From Chitinophagaceae bacterium (GTDB taxonomy: Bacteria > Bacteroidota > Bacteroidia > Chitinophagales > Chitinophagaceae), in assembly GCA_004028765.1 (NCBI GenBank), contig SAIX01000057.1, positions 1-32,043 on the forward strand: DNA of 32,043 nt, given 5' to 3'. Below, one piece after another: positions 23,535 to 31,035 of this stretch. Under the pieces are notes generated by a model that did no database searches, was not told the origin of the DNA, and worked only from the letters and a program-made list of their open reading frames with translations. A program made the translations under genes and the position numbers. Numbering within the stretch: the stretch's first letter is position 1; every line of letters begins with the position of its first letter.

Positions 23535-24920
23535 TCAATAGGTTTGTGTGGTAGTATTCCCATTCACATCCGTATAAATAAAAATATATTTTCCGCCGGT
23601 CCAGCTGTAGCTGACAGATCCCTTTTTAGAATTGATCATATACTCTAACACATAACCATTACCTGTAGTATTTGCGGTAAAGCCTGTAATCACAGCACCT
23701 GTTAAAGGGGTTCCGGCCGGTCTTACAGGCTGTGTGGCTGCTTGCGGAAGGATTTGATTTTCGGGTGCAGTTGTTGCAGGATCAATGGTAACTTTTCCTT
23801 TCATTGCTCCGATTGTATACGGATAACTGGAAGTACCATGATAATGATAAAGCCCGTTTGTTCCCGTATGACCGTGGCAAGTGTCGAGCGATTGCATAGA
23901 CGAGCCGTCCGGCTCCTTTGACCCATAGATAGGAAATCCATCAAGAGCATATGCGATAGGCAATAACCCCGTCACAGCTGCCAGGTGAAGCGGTGCAACA
24001 TGATAGTGATAGTCATCTGCCTTCCCGCAATGTCCCCCCCACTGATCCAGTTCACCGATGAGATACGAATCTTCACCCCTGTTATTGAGTGCATTAAAAA
24101 CAGGAATCCCGTTTGCTGCAACCGCAATTGCCCCTTTCATAAAATTAGATTTGGTACTCAAGGGAGTTGCAGCGAATTCGGAAGACAGGGGGATTGACCA
24201 TGCATTCGAACCCGAATAAGCCTGCGGTAAAGGAACCTGCTGTTGCCAGGATATGATACCTACCATCATATTGTGAGAAGGCAAACCATTTGAGGATATC
24301 CGGAAATAAGTATTGTCCCATGAAGTGGAAACAGCGGGCCTGAACAATCCAAAAACAGAATCCATTGACTTGGGTGCGGTTGTAAATACGGTTCGCGTGT
24401 CTGAAGCAGAAATATTCGCCGCAGTTTTTTTACAGGCATCATTGAATACTACAATAAAAACCATCGCTACCGATGCAGTGCATCCTTTAATAAAAAAAAT
24501 GAGCTTTTTTTTCCGGGTATACCGGCTTATAAAAAAAAATAATGTCAGAGCTGCTGAGAAGATGAAGATGGACTGGTTTTTATTTATCGCAAAAAAACGA
24601 TCTCCACCCTCCTTAAAAACAGCAGTATTATTTCGATTGGCTGGAAACCAGTTTTTGTTAATGCTGTTTATCCAGTGAATTTTTTCAGAAGCCCGCTTGT
24701 TGTCTTTTTCGGTCAAATCTGTTATTGCCAAAGCGATAATAGTGCCGGGTTGCTTTAGAAGGAAGATACTGTCATTTTTTGCGTATAAAAAAATAGCTTT
24801 TACGGATTGTTTATCCGATTTCAGGTGCCATAATTCATCGGTTCCGGAATTTACATATGTATGTGCTTTGAGTAAGATACTCAATAAAACTCCCGCTGTT
24901 ACCAAAACCAACTGACGCAT
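23535..24920 (-). CDS. YHYH-domain protein with an extra membrane-spanning N-terminal region
   Basis: A 461-residue protein whose C-terminal part (about 185-375) is a YHYH domain: YHYH at 304-307 in DDYHYHVAP, the LDGFPIYG block near 326, a cysteine-histidine motif CHGH (348-351), and a second YHYH at 358-361. The clustered histidines suggest metal binding, which is inference. Residues 1-137 form an unusual extension: a signal peptide (1-20), a soluble region and a hydrophobic segment (117-134). A second hydrophobic stretch (139-160) ends in VVFNDACKK, which looks like a lipoprotein signal (C163) buried inside the chain. A C-terminal domain of about 55 residues (407-461) follows the YHYH domain. 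It follows the first YHYH gene by 25 bp. The joint may be a gene fusion. Confidence 0.8.
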   Translation of the reverse strand: MRQLVLVTAGVLLSILLKAHTYVNSGTDELWHLKSDKQSVKAIFLYAKNDSIFLLKQPGTIIALAITDLTEKDNKRASEKIHWINSINKNWFPANRNNTAVFKEGGDRFFAINKNQSIFIFSAALTLFFFISRYTRKKKLIFFIKGCTASVAMVFIVVFNDACKKTAANISASDTRTVFTTAPKSMDSVFGLFRPAVSTSWDNTYFRISSNGLPSHNMMVGIISWQQQVPLPQAYSGSNAWSIPLSSEFAATPLSTKSNFMKGAIAVAANGIPVFNALNNRGEDSYLIGELDQWGGHCGKADDYHYHVAPLHLAAVTGLLPIAYALDGFPIYGSKEPDGSSMQSLDTCHGHTGTNGLYHYHGTSSYPYTIGAMKGKVTIDPATTAPENQILPQAATQPVRPAGTPLTGAVITGFTANTTGNGYVLEYMINSKKGSVSYSWTGGKYIFIYTDVNGNTTTQTY

Positions 24921-24945
24921 ATTTTGAATAGTTAGAGGTTCAGGA

Positions 24946-25704
24946 TTATTGCGTTACACTTCCCTTTGTACCATAAAAACCGCTTCCGTTGATATATGGC
25001 GCATCAGCAGTGATATGATAATGATAGATACCATTGGGGTAATCGGTAGTCGCACTCGTATGGCCATGATACGTATCAAGATCGGCACTTACCAATGTCT
25101 TTCCATTTTCCAATGGCCCATATACCGGGAATCCATCGAGCAGGAATCCGATCAATGCGGATTTTGTATTGTTGAGCGTGATATACAAAGGCTCTACATG
25201 GTAGTGATAGGAATAACTCTGATCGGGGTGGCCATTGTACTGGTCGAATGAGTTGATCTCACTCGTCAACGGCTGATTAGGCCCCGCATACTGGTTATAG
25301 ATCGGCACACCATTAATTGCCACTCCGATGGGACCAAGCGGTGTAGCTTCATGCGCAGCATTTACAGCAGGAGAAGCAGGTATCTTGAACGTATAGCTTT
25401 TGGTACTGATGTAATTCGGGTTTTTTGAAAACGCAGTATTGGTTCCGTTATAAGCCTGGTAACGGCTGTCAGTGTTTTGAAAATAACAGCTTTTATGATC
25501 GGGTACGCCATCACATTTGAGTGTAATCGTAGAACCATCTGAAGAGATCGTTACGGTGCTGTTGAATTTCTTGAATACATCCGGTACTGCCGCGGTACCT
25601 GTTGTGGTTGTGGTACTAGTGCTGGCTGCATCTTTTTTACAGGATACGCTGATGAGCGATGCTAACAGGAGCAGGGCGATACCTGCGAAACTGAACTTAT
25701 TCAT
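24946..25704 (-). CDS. YHYH-domain lipoprotein
   Basis: A 252-residue lipoprotein with a clear lipobox (LASLISVSC, C22), a threonine-rich linker (27-36) and a YHYH domain. Key residues are YHYH at 166-169 (YSYHYHVEP), LDGFPVYGPLENG at 189-201, HGH at 213-215 and a second YHYH at 227-230 (GIYHYHIT). The domain is found widely in bacteria without a known biochemical function; its histidine clusters suggest a metal site. Two cysteines in DGVPDHKSCYF and TLKCDG may form a disulfide. It is the shorter, canonical relative of the next gene. It is preceded by a copy of the ECF promoter-like motif 22 nt before the ATG, which suggests direct control by the sigma factor. Confidence 0.85.
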   Translation of the reverse strand: MNKFSFAGIALLLLASLISVSCKKDAASTSTTTTTGTAAVPDVFKKFNSTVTISSDGSTITLKCDGVPDHKSCYFQNTDSRYQAYNGTNTAFSKNPNYISTKSYTFKIPASPAVNAAHEATPLGPIGVAINGVPIYNQYAGPNQPLTSEINSFDQYNGHPDQSYSYHYHVEPLYITLNNTKSALIGFLLDGFPVYGPLENGKTLVSADLDTYHGHTSATTDYPNGIYHYHITADAPYINGSGFYGTKGSVTQ

Positions 25705-25725
25705 AAAATCAGGTTTTGATTATAA

Positions 25726-25751
25726 GACGTAACTGCCAATCAAAAACCTTC
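25726..25751 (-). promoter_or_regulatory. ECF-type promoter motif upstream of the YHYH lipoprotein gene
   Basis: On the minus strand GAAGG (25751-25747), a 17-nt spacer beginning TTTTTGAT, and CGTC (25729-25726), 22 nt from the ATG. The stretch GCGAAGG-TTTTGAT is shared with the site before the sigma gene, including the two flanking bases GC. Confidence 0.6.
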
Positions 25752-25762
25752 GCGAAAAATTA

Positions 25763-26329
25763 TTATTGTGACGGATGGGCTTTTCTCTCCCCTTCTCCGG
25801 GCGGCGGGCCATCAGGCCTGCGACCATCAGCACCAGGAGGAGGTGGGCCAGGTCTCCCGGCAGGTGGCCCCTGCGGAGCCGACATGCGCAACACTTCCTG
25901 GATCACTTCATCAAATTTTCGCTTCTGTGATTCGGTGCATATTTTACGGATGGCCTGGAAATGACGGAAAGTAAGGATATCTGTTTGTATATCGTACACA
26001 ACGGCTTTTTGAGCAGCCTGCTGCAGTGCTGCATTTGTAATTGAATCATTGGGCAAGAGGGAAAAGAAATCATTTTTTGCTTCCCGGTTATGATCCCTTA
26101 CTTCATGGATACTGTCCTGGTAAGTCTTACGCAGGTCGAGTAATTTTTGCACCTGCACCGAATCCAGTCCGAGCTCTTTCACAAGAAAATCAGCGACGGC
26201 TTTATTAGAAGCAGGTGGCGAGGGGCGTTTATCGCGCATGATCCAGAATGCAGCAAGCGTAACCATATTCAATATGATCAGCAATACAAAAAAGAAACCC
26301 CACCATTTATTTCGGCTGAAGTAATTCAT
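25763..26329 (-). CDS. Membrane-anchored Spy/CnrX-like (Metal_resist) protein
   Basis: About 188 residues from the chosen start (the frame is open to 26365, with ATGs also at 26335 and 26365). A single N-terminal membrane helix (KWWGFFFVLLIILNMVTLAAFWI) is followed by a periplasmic helical domain of about 110 residues with the KELGLDSVQVQKLLDLRKTYQDSIHEVRDHNREAKNDFF pattern of the heavy-metal-sensor/Spy group, with the conserved RHFQAIRKICTESQKRKF helix. Histidines and one cysteine lie on these helices and could bind metal. The last 37 residues are Pro/Gly/Arg-rich (low complexity). It sits right after the putative anti-sigma gene and overlaps it, as CnrX-type sensors sit beside their sigma and anti-sigma genes. 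Role as a sensor is inference from layout and fold. Confidence 0.7.
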   Translation of the reverse strand: MNYFSRNKWWGFFFVLLIILNMVTLAAFWIMRDKRPSPPASNKAVADFLVKELGLDSVQVQKLLDLRKTYQDSIHEVRDHNREAKNDFFSLLPNDSITNAALQQAAQKAVVYDIQTDILTFRHFQAIRKICTESQKRKFDEVIQEVLRMSAPQGPPAGRPGPPPPGADGRRPDGPPPGEGERKAHPSQ

Positions 26330-26687
26330 GGTCATCGTTTTTATCAGTGTAATAACTGGATCCATTTAATGAATACTCTTCTGCAAAACCCTGCAGACTA
26401 TCCTGCGGATGGTCTGTACTTTTTCCTCTTTCGTTTTTATAATACATATTGATGGCTGCAATATTGAGTATAAGTAGCATCGACAGTACGGCAATTGAAA
26501 ATGCCGGTTTTACTGCAAGCTGCCAGCGGGTGTTCCCTCTCTCATCCCCCAGTTTTGCCAACAGCCTGGTATAGAAAAATGCAGGCATTTCTGCGCGCTG
26601 CATGCCATCGATACTGTCGAGGATCCTTTCTGTTTCTTCAGGCGTAATTTTTTTTCTATCGGCTTTCATTTTATCAGGAGTTAACAT
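26307..26687 (-). CDS. Small single-pass membrane protein, putative anti-sigma factor
   Basis: A 126-residue protein that I do not recognise by motif. An N-terminal cytosolic part of about 60 residues (charged, helical, PEETERILDSIDGMQRAEMPAFFYTRLLAKLG), a single membrane helix (62-82, AFSIAVLSMLLILNIAAINMYY) and a periplasmic tail of about 44 residues give the topology of a transmembrane anti-sigma factor. It has no cysteine and so no ZAS zinc motif. It overlaps the end of the ECF sigma gene by 14 bp and is followed by the Spy/CnrX-like gene, the order sigma, anti-sigma, sensor. The anti-sigma call rests on this position and topology. Confidence 0.62.
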   Translation of the reverse strand: MLTPDKMKADRKKITPEETERILDSIDGMQRAEMPAFFYTRLLAKLGDERGNTRWQLAVKPAFSIAVLSMLLILNIAAINMYYKNERGKSTDHPQDSLQGFAEEYSLNGSSYYTDKNDDHELLQPK

Positions 26688-27237
26688 AATTCTTCAGCAG
26701 TTTACGCAGGTTCTCTTTCGCCCTGTGCATCAGTGATTCCACTGCTTTTACTGTAATATTCATGATAGCAGCCACTTCATCATAGGCAAGCCCCTCCGCT
26801 TTTACCAGCGTAAACGCGATCCGTTGGTTTTCGGGTAATTGTTTCATCGCTACAAAAAGGATTGCTGCTTTTTCTTTTTTTTCCAATGCTATACCCGGGT
26901 GTTCAAAATGCGGCAGCTCATCTGTTTTATCCTCCATACCCATCCAGGAACGCAGGTTTGCGATCCGCTTTTTTGATTTCTTTTTTCTTTCTGCATCCAA
27001 TGCTTTTGTTACAGCCACCCTGTATATCCAGGTAGACAGTTTGGCATCGCCCCGGAAATGCCTGACAGACTGGTACACCTGCAAAAAAACTTCCTGCGAA
27101 ACATCTTCCGCTTCATGGGCATCCTGCACGATACTCAATACGGTGTTGTACACCATATTCTGCCAGGTTTCCACCAATTCGCGGAAAGCCCGGGGATCGC
27201 CCTGTTGCAAGGATTGAATGAATACCTGGTCGTTCAA
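26674..27237 (-). CDS. ECF-type RNA polymerase sigma factor
   Basis: A 187-residue sigma-70 family factor with only regions 2 and 4. Region 2 covers about residues 22-88: DAHEAEDVSQEVFLQVYQSVRHFRGDAKLSTWIYRVAVTKALD contains the polymerase-binding and -10-reading helices. Region 4 covers about 125-180: LPENQRIAFTLVKAEGLAYDEVAAIMNITVKAVESLMHRAKENLRKLL holds the helix-turn-helix that reads the -35 box. The start is a TTG (27235-27237): an in-frame TAA lies four codons upstream with no ATG between, and the N-terminus MNDQVFIQSLQQGDPRAF aligns with ECF starts. A promoter-like motif of ECF type ends 21 nt before this TTG, suggesting autoregulation. It heads an eight-gene minus-strand run. Confidence 0.9.
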   Translation of the reverse strand: MNDQVFIQSLQQGDPRAFRELVETWQNMVYNTVLSIVQDAHEAEDVSQEVFLQVYQSVRHFRGDAKLSTWIYRVAVTKALDAERKKKSKKRIANLRSWMGMEDKTDELPHFEHPGIALEKKEKAAILFVAMKQLPENQRIAFTLVKAEGLAYDEVAAIMNITVKAVESLMHRAKENLRKLLKNYVNS

Positions 27238-27257
27238 AATGGCCGGTTAAATAATTG

Positions 27258-27284
27258 GACGGAACAACCTATCAAAACCTTCGC
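27258..27284 (-). promoter_or_regulatory. ECF-type promoter motif upstream of the sigma factor gene
   Basis: On the minus strand GCGAAGG (27284-27278), a 16-nt spacer beginning TTTTGAT, and CGTC (27261-27258), 21 nt from the TTG start. The CGTC box and the -35-like box followed by a T-run resemble known ECF promoters. Its two relatives lie at 25726-25751 and 23482-23506. Confidence 0.6.
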
Positions 27285-27405
27285 GGAACCGCAATAATTT
27301 ATAGATATTTCACCCCAATGAATCGACAATCGTTCTCCGAATCCTTATTTTAGCTGATAACCGGGCTGCATAACAGCGTAACCGTGTATCATAAGAAACA
27401 CCAGT

Positions 27406-28809
27406 ATGAACCGTTTTTCCCGATGGCTTTATGTGGCCGCTTTTTTATACCCCCTTTCCCTCTCAGCGCAGGGTTACCAGGCATTTCATGGTTCGGCATT
27501 TACAGGTAGCACGGCTGTTTTTAACAACCCCGCTGCTTCAACGGATGCTGCTTATAAGTGGGACCTTACCCTTTTTTCAACACAGGTAAAATTGAGCAGC
27601 CGGGCTTCTTACCTGAAAAATTTTACCCTAAAAAACCAGGACAGTGCTTATCTGACTTTACAGGAAGGGATGCGCGGGCAATTTTTTCATGCCAATGTGG
27701 ATGCAAGCCTGTTTAATTTTTTGTACCGGATCGATGAAAAACATGCCGTGAATTTTGGTATCAGGGCCCGGTCATATCTTCATATGAAGAGTTTGCCATT
27801 TAACTATGCAGACAGCATTAATGGCTTTCATGGTTTTCTGATCGCCAATGCGAATACTGCGTTTCTGCAGGCATTCGGTACACAAAGCGGCTGGCTCGAA
27901 GCCGATCTCAACTATTCGCAGGTATTGTTTGAAAATAATCATTCAAAACTCAGTGGCGGTGTTACGCTGCAGATCATGAAAGGCATGTCGGGTATTTTTA
28001 TGCGGATCAATAAATTGAGTTACCTGCAGGGCACCAACGGTAATAAACCATACTATGTTCTTACCAACGGGAGTGGGTCAGTCGGTTTTTCTTCCAATTT
28101 CAACCAGGCTTCTTTCAATGATTTTTATAAAAATTCCCTCGGGGCGCTCGGATTGAGTATCGGTGCGGAATATATGACCTATGATGATGAGGCCAATGCA
28201 GCAACCGGTAACAATAACCTCAACTATGATTGGAAAATAGGCATAAGCCTGATGGATATCGGCGCCAACCGTTTTAAACCCGATCCCAATTCAATGCAGT
28301 TTTCCGACCCCAACCAGTTGATTGATGATTCGATGATCGAAAATAAAATGACTGGCGCGAACAATATCACGGCGCTTCACGATTCACTGAAAACCATTTT
28401 TAACAACAGCACCGATATCACCGATAATTTTTCGATCAGTAACCCTACAAGGCTTATCGTGAATATTGATAAAAATCTTGGGAACCATTTTTTTGTCAAT
28501 GGTGAACTCAGCATGAATTTTTATTCTACCGGTAGTATCACCAAACTGCGTACCCGCGAACTCAATCTTCTCACCATCACACCCCGCTGGGAAACCATCG
28601 GGCTTGGTGCTTACCTGCCTATTCAATACAATACCCAGGGACAGCTATGGATCGGCGCCGCTTTTAAAGCAGGCCCGCTGGTATTGGGCATCCACAGTCT
28701 CGGCATTTTCAAAAAAGATCCCACCATCAATGGCGGTGCCTACTTACTTCTTTCCGTACACCCGTTTAACAAAAGCAAAGTGCGGGGTAAAATGGATTGC
28801 CCCGACTGA
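27406..28809 (+). CDS. Outer-membrane beta-barrel protein, DUF5723-like
   Basis: A 467-residue exported protein: signal peptide 1-22 (ending LSLSAQ) followed by a predicted outer-membrane beta-barrel with alternating short aromatic/hydrophobic strands and many Asn/Gly/Ser turns. The early segment with FTGSTAVFNNPAASTDA resembles DUF5723 and related PorV-like Bacteroidota barrels, in which an N-terminal NPA motif is common. The C-terminal strand region (LLLSVHPFNKSKVRGKMDCP) ends without a classical C-terminal aromatic. It diverges from the ECF operon with a 168-bp gap, but no copy of the ECF motif points to it, so joint control is unproven. Function is unknown. Confidence 0.75.
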   Translation: MNRFSRWLYVAAFLYPLSLSAQGYQAFHGSAFTGSTAVFNNPAASTDAAYKWDLTLFSTQVKLSSRASYLKNFTLKNQDSAYLTLQEGMRGQFFHANVDASLFNFLYRIDEKHAVNFGIRARSYLHMKSLPFNYADSINGFHGFLIANANTAFLQAFGTQSGWLEADLNYSQVLFENNHSKLSGGVTLQIMKGMSGIFMRINKLSYLQGTNGNKPYYVLTNGSGSVGFSSNFNQASFNDFYKNSLGALGLSIGAEYMTYDDEANAATGNNNLNYDWKIGISLMDIGANRFKPDPNSMQFSDPNQLIDDSMIENKMTGANNITALHDSLKTIFNNSTDITDNFSISNPTRLIVNIDKNLGNHFFVNGELSMNFYSTGSITKLRTRELNLLTITPRWETIGLGAYLPIQYNTQGQLWIGAAFKAGPLVLGIHSLGIFKKDPTINGGAYLLLSVHPFNKSKVRGKMDCPD

Positions 28810-28832
28810 TTTTTGTTCAGGGTAATAATTGC

Positions 28833-28860
28833 AAAAAGCCCACGAACATTGTCCGCGGGC
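28833..28860 (-). terminator. Probable terminator after the exported isomerase gene
   Basis: On the minus strand a hairpin with arms GCCCGCGGAC and GTTCGTGGGC (two mismatches) is followed by TTTTT (28837-28833), 29 bp beyond the stop of the sugar-phosphate isomerase gene. The pairing is imperfect, so it is less sure than the others. Confidence 0.6.
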
Positions 28861-28888
28861 CTGCCAAAACTGCTATTGCCAAAAAGAA

Positions 28889-29734
28889 TTATTCTTCTGT
28901 TGCCGCAACTCCTTTGAAATACCCAATGGATTCTGCAATACCTGCAAGCGGATCGGTCATATCTTTTTCAAATTCGATGCTGCAAATCCCTTTATACCCG
29001 ATCTTGTTGAGCGCCTTAACCAAGGCAGGGAAATTAATTACACCTCTTCCGATCTCAATCGCTTTCCCATCTTTTGCAGCAATGCTTACATCTTTGATGT
29101 GAAGATCAAAAAGCCTGTCTTTAAAGTCTTTCACAGCTTTGTCGGCGGAGTACCCGGCACGAGTTGCGTGACCGATATCAATACAAAGACCCATTCTTGC
29201 ATCCCGGTTTTTGATACGGTCATACACATCTTTCGGCCCCGGGTAAAGGGCATCCTCGGGGCCATGGTTATGTATCGCCAAACGAATATTGTATTCCTTC
29301 ACTTTTTCTTCCGCATAATCCAGCAGATCATAATTAGGCACCCCTACGATCATTGTAACCCCGCATTTTTTTGCATAGCTGAATGCCAGGTCAACCGCTT
29401 CTTTTGTTTTCATATAGATCACGCCAACCGTATATACATTGATATCAGCCGCTTTGAATTTTGCCATGGCAGCATCAATGGTTTCCTGGCTGCTGTTCAG
29501 CGGGAGATGGATTTCTTTTACAGAGAGATAATGAACCCCGAGCCGCTTCATCATGGCAATGGATTTATCAAGATCGAATTTGGCGAATGTATATCCGGCA
29601 ATCCCTACTTCCAGTGGATGAGCAGATTTTGCCTCATTTGTTCTGATGGGCATAAAGGCCGAAAAAATGCATACAGCGCCGATGGCAGCTATCGCAACAA
29701 AATGATTTTTAAGAAATTTTCTGCAAGCGAACAT
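28889..29734 (-). CDS. Exported sugar-phosphate isomerase/epimerase-like TIM barrel 1
   Basis: A 281-residue protein of the xylose-isomerase-like TIM-barrel (AP endonuclease 2) superfamily. A hydrophobic N-terminal signal or anchor (about 11-29) precedes the barrel, so it acts in the periplasm or is a lipid-free exported protein. Metal-site-type positions are visible in YLSVKEIHLP, LAIHNHGPEDALYPGP, LCIDIGHATRAGY, DLHIKDV and CSIEFEKDM, which supply the usual Glu, His and Asp ligands. Superfamily members isomerise or epimerise sugars or inositol derivatives; the substrate is unknown. It diverges from the oxidoreductase and a second isomerase gene to the right, so the three may form one sugar-processing locus. 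Confidence 0.82.
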   Translation of the reverse strand: MFACRKFLKNHFVAIAAIGAVCIFSAFMPIRTNEAKSAHPLEVGIAGYTFAKFDLDKSIAMMKRLGVHYLSVKEIHLPLNSSQETIDAAMAKFKAADINVYTVGVIYMKTKEAVDLAFSYAKKCGVTMIVGVPNYDLLDYAEEKVKEYNIRLAIHNHGPEDALYPGPKDVYDRIKNRDARMGLCIDIGHATRAGYSADKAVKDFKDRLFDLHIKDVSIAAKDGKAIEIGRGVINFPALVKALNKIGYKGICSIEFEKDMTDPLAGIAESIGYFKGVAATEE

Positions 29735-30031
29735 ATCGGTTGTTTTTAGGTGAGAAGGAATCGGGAGAGAATAAAAGTTGCCGGAGTTATTGATAATGGC
29801 GATGCATTGTCGATCGTACCAGGGTATGATACAATTGTTCCACTGCGAATCAAATCGAACTCCCGCATAGCAATCGTTTTATGAGACTGTGAATTTTGCC
29901 TTTTTTCAGCGTAAGTGGTAAAACGACGCAGTTTATATTTACGAAAACGATGTAGTACATTCGGTTAACAGGCTGCAAAAGAAACAGCCTATTTTACAAA
30001 AGAAATTTCAGGGTAATCTATAATAACCAAC
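29735..30031. other. Divergent intergenic region with possible regulatory repeats
   Basis: This 297-bp gap separates two divergent sugar-metabolism genes. It holds two direct copies of AAAACGA at 29920-29926 and 29944-29950 (24 bp apart), an odd palindrome ATGTAGTACAT at 29950-29960, and a short inverted repeat AGGCTG / CAGCCT at 29970-29975 and 29985-29990. They lie near the expected promoter of the oxidoreductase gene. A LacI-type or similar operator is possible but not provable by eye. No open reading frame is convincing. Confidence 0.35.
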
Positions 30032-31021
30032 ATGGCAAAGCTTATCAAATGGGGTATTATCGGGTGTGGCAATGTAACAGAAAAAAAGAGCGGCCCTGCT
30101 TTACAAAAAGCAGAAGGTTCAGAATTGGTTGCAGTAATGCGCCGCGATGCAGGTAAAGCAAAAGATTACGCAACACGGCACCAGGTACCCGAATGGTACA
30201 GTGATGCTGATAAGATTATCCATCATCCCGGCATCAATGCCGTATATATCGCCACACCGCCCGGGTCGCATGAAGCATATGCAATACGGGCATTGCAAGC
30301 GGGTAAATTTGTGTATGTAGAAAAACCCATGTCGGTTACGCTTGCATCCTGTACCAAAATGAAAGAAGTCGCAGAAAGTTTGAACGGTAAATTATGTATC
30401 GCACATTACCGAAGGGCATTGCCGATGTTTTGTAAAATAAAGCAACTGCTTGCAGAAGGGGCAATCGGGGATATTCGTTCGGTACGCATCAGCATGCTGC
30501 AGAAAAATCAATCCGGCATCACGGCCCCGTCTGAAAAAAACTGGCGCGTTGATCCATTACATGCAGGCGCAGGTTTGTTTTATGACCTTGCCCCGCATCA
30601 GCTTGATCTCGTTGTATATTTTTTTGGCAACCCTGTTTCCTACAGCGGTTACAGCGCCAACCAGGCCGGGTTATATGAGGCTGAAGATATTGTAACCGGC
30701 ATCATGCAGTTGCCAGGCAAAATTCTTTTTACAGGTCAATGGTGTTATACAACCGATACTTCTTCGTCGGAAGATCTTTTCGAAATCATCGGTTCAAAAG
30801 GCAGTATCCGTTTTCCCGTTTTCGGGCATACGGTCAGCATCTGTTCAGAAAAAGGCACGAACCAGTTATCATTCGATCCGCCCGAACATATCCAGCAACC
30901 CATGATACAGAAGATCGTTAATTATTTCCGCGGAACGGAACCCAATCCCTGTTCAGCGGCCGATGCCATCGAATCAATGAAAGTGATGGAAGCTTTTGCA
31001 TACGGTAACCGCATCAGTTAA
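30032..31021 (+). CDS. Gfo/Idh/MocA family oxidoreductase
   Basis: A 329-residue NAD(P)-dependent oxidoreductase. The Rossmann motif WGIIGCGNVTEKKSG (7-21) starts the coenzyme domain, the family-defining EKP (97-99) is in VYVEKPMSVTLAS, and the second-domain catalytic pattern is GLFYDLAPHQLDLVVYFFG, with D185 and H189. Members oxidise or reduce hydroxyl groups on sugars, inositols and related compounds. There is no signal peptide, so it is cytosolic, unlike its neighbours. It lies 14 bp before the second isomerase-like gene, so the two are cotranscribed. The substrate is unknown. Confidence 0.92.
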   Translation: MAKLIKWGIIGCGNVTEKKSGPALQKAEGSELVAVMRRDAGKAKDYATRHQVPEWYSDADKIIHHPGINAVYIATPPGSHEAYAIRALQAGKFVYVEKPMSVTLASCTKMKEVAESLNGKLCIAHYRRALPMFCKIKQLLAEGAIGDIRSVRISMLQKNQSGITAPSEKNWRVDPLHAGAGLFYDLAPHQLDLVVYFFGNPVSYSGYSANQAGLYEAEDIVTGIMQLPGKILFTGQWCYTTDTSSSEDLFEIIGSKGSIRFPVFGHTVSICSEKGTNQLSFDPPEHIQQPMIQKIVNYFRGTEPNPCSAADAIESMKVMEAFAYGNRIS

Positions 31022-31035
31022 CAAATTACAAGTAA

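Noticed and set aside
28829..29749. A 306-residue open frame on the plus strand opposite the exported isomerase gene
   Set aside because: It is antisense to a well-supported coding gene with matching family motifs, is cysteine- and phenylalanine-rich in a way typical of shadow frames, and has no recognisable domain.
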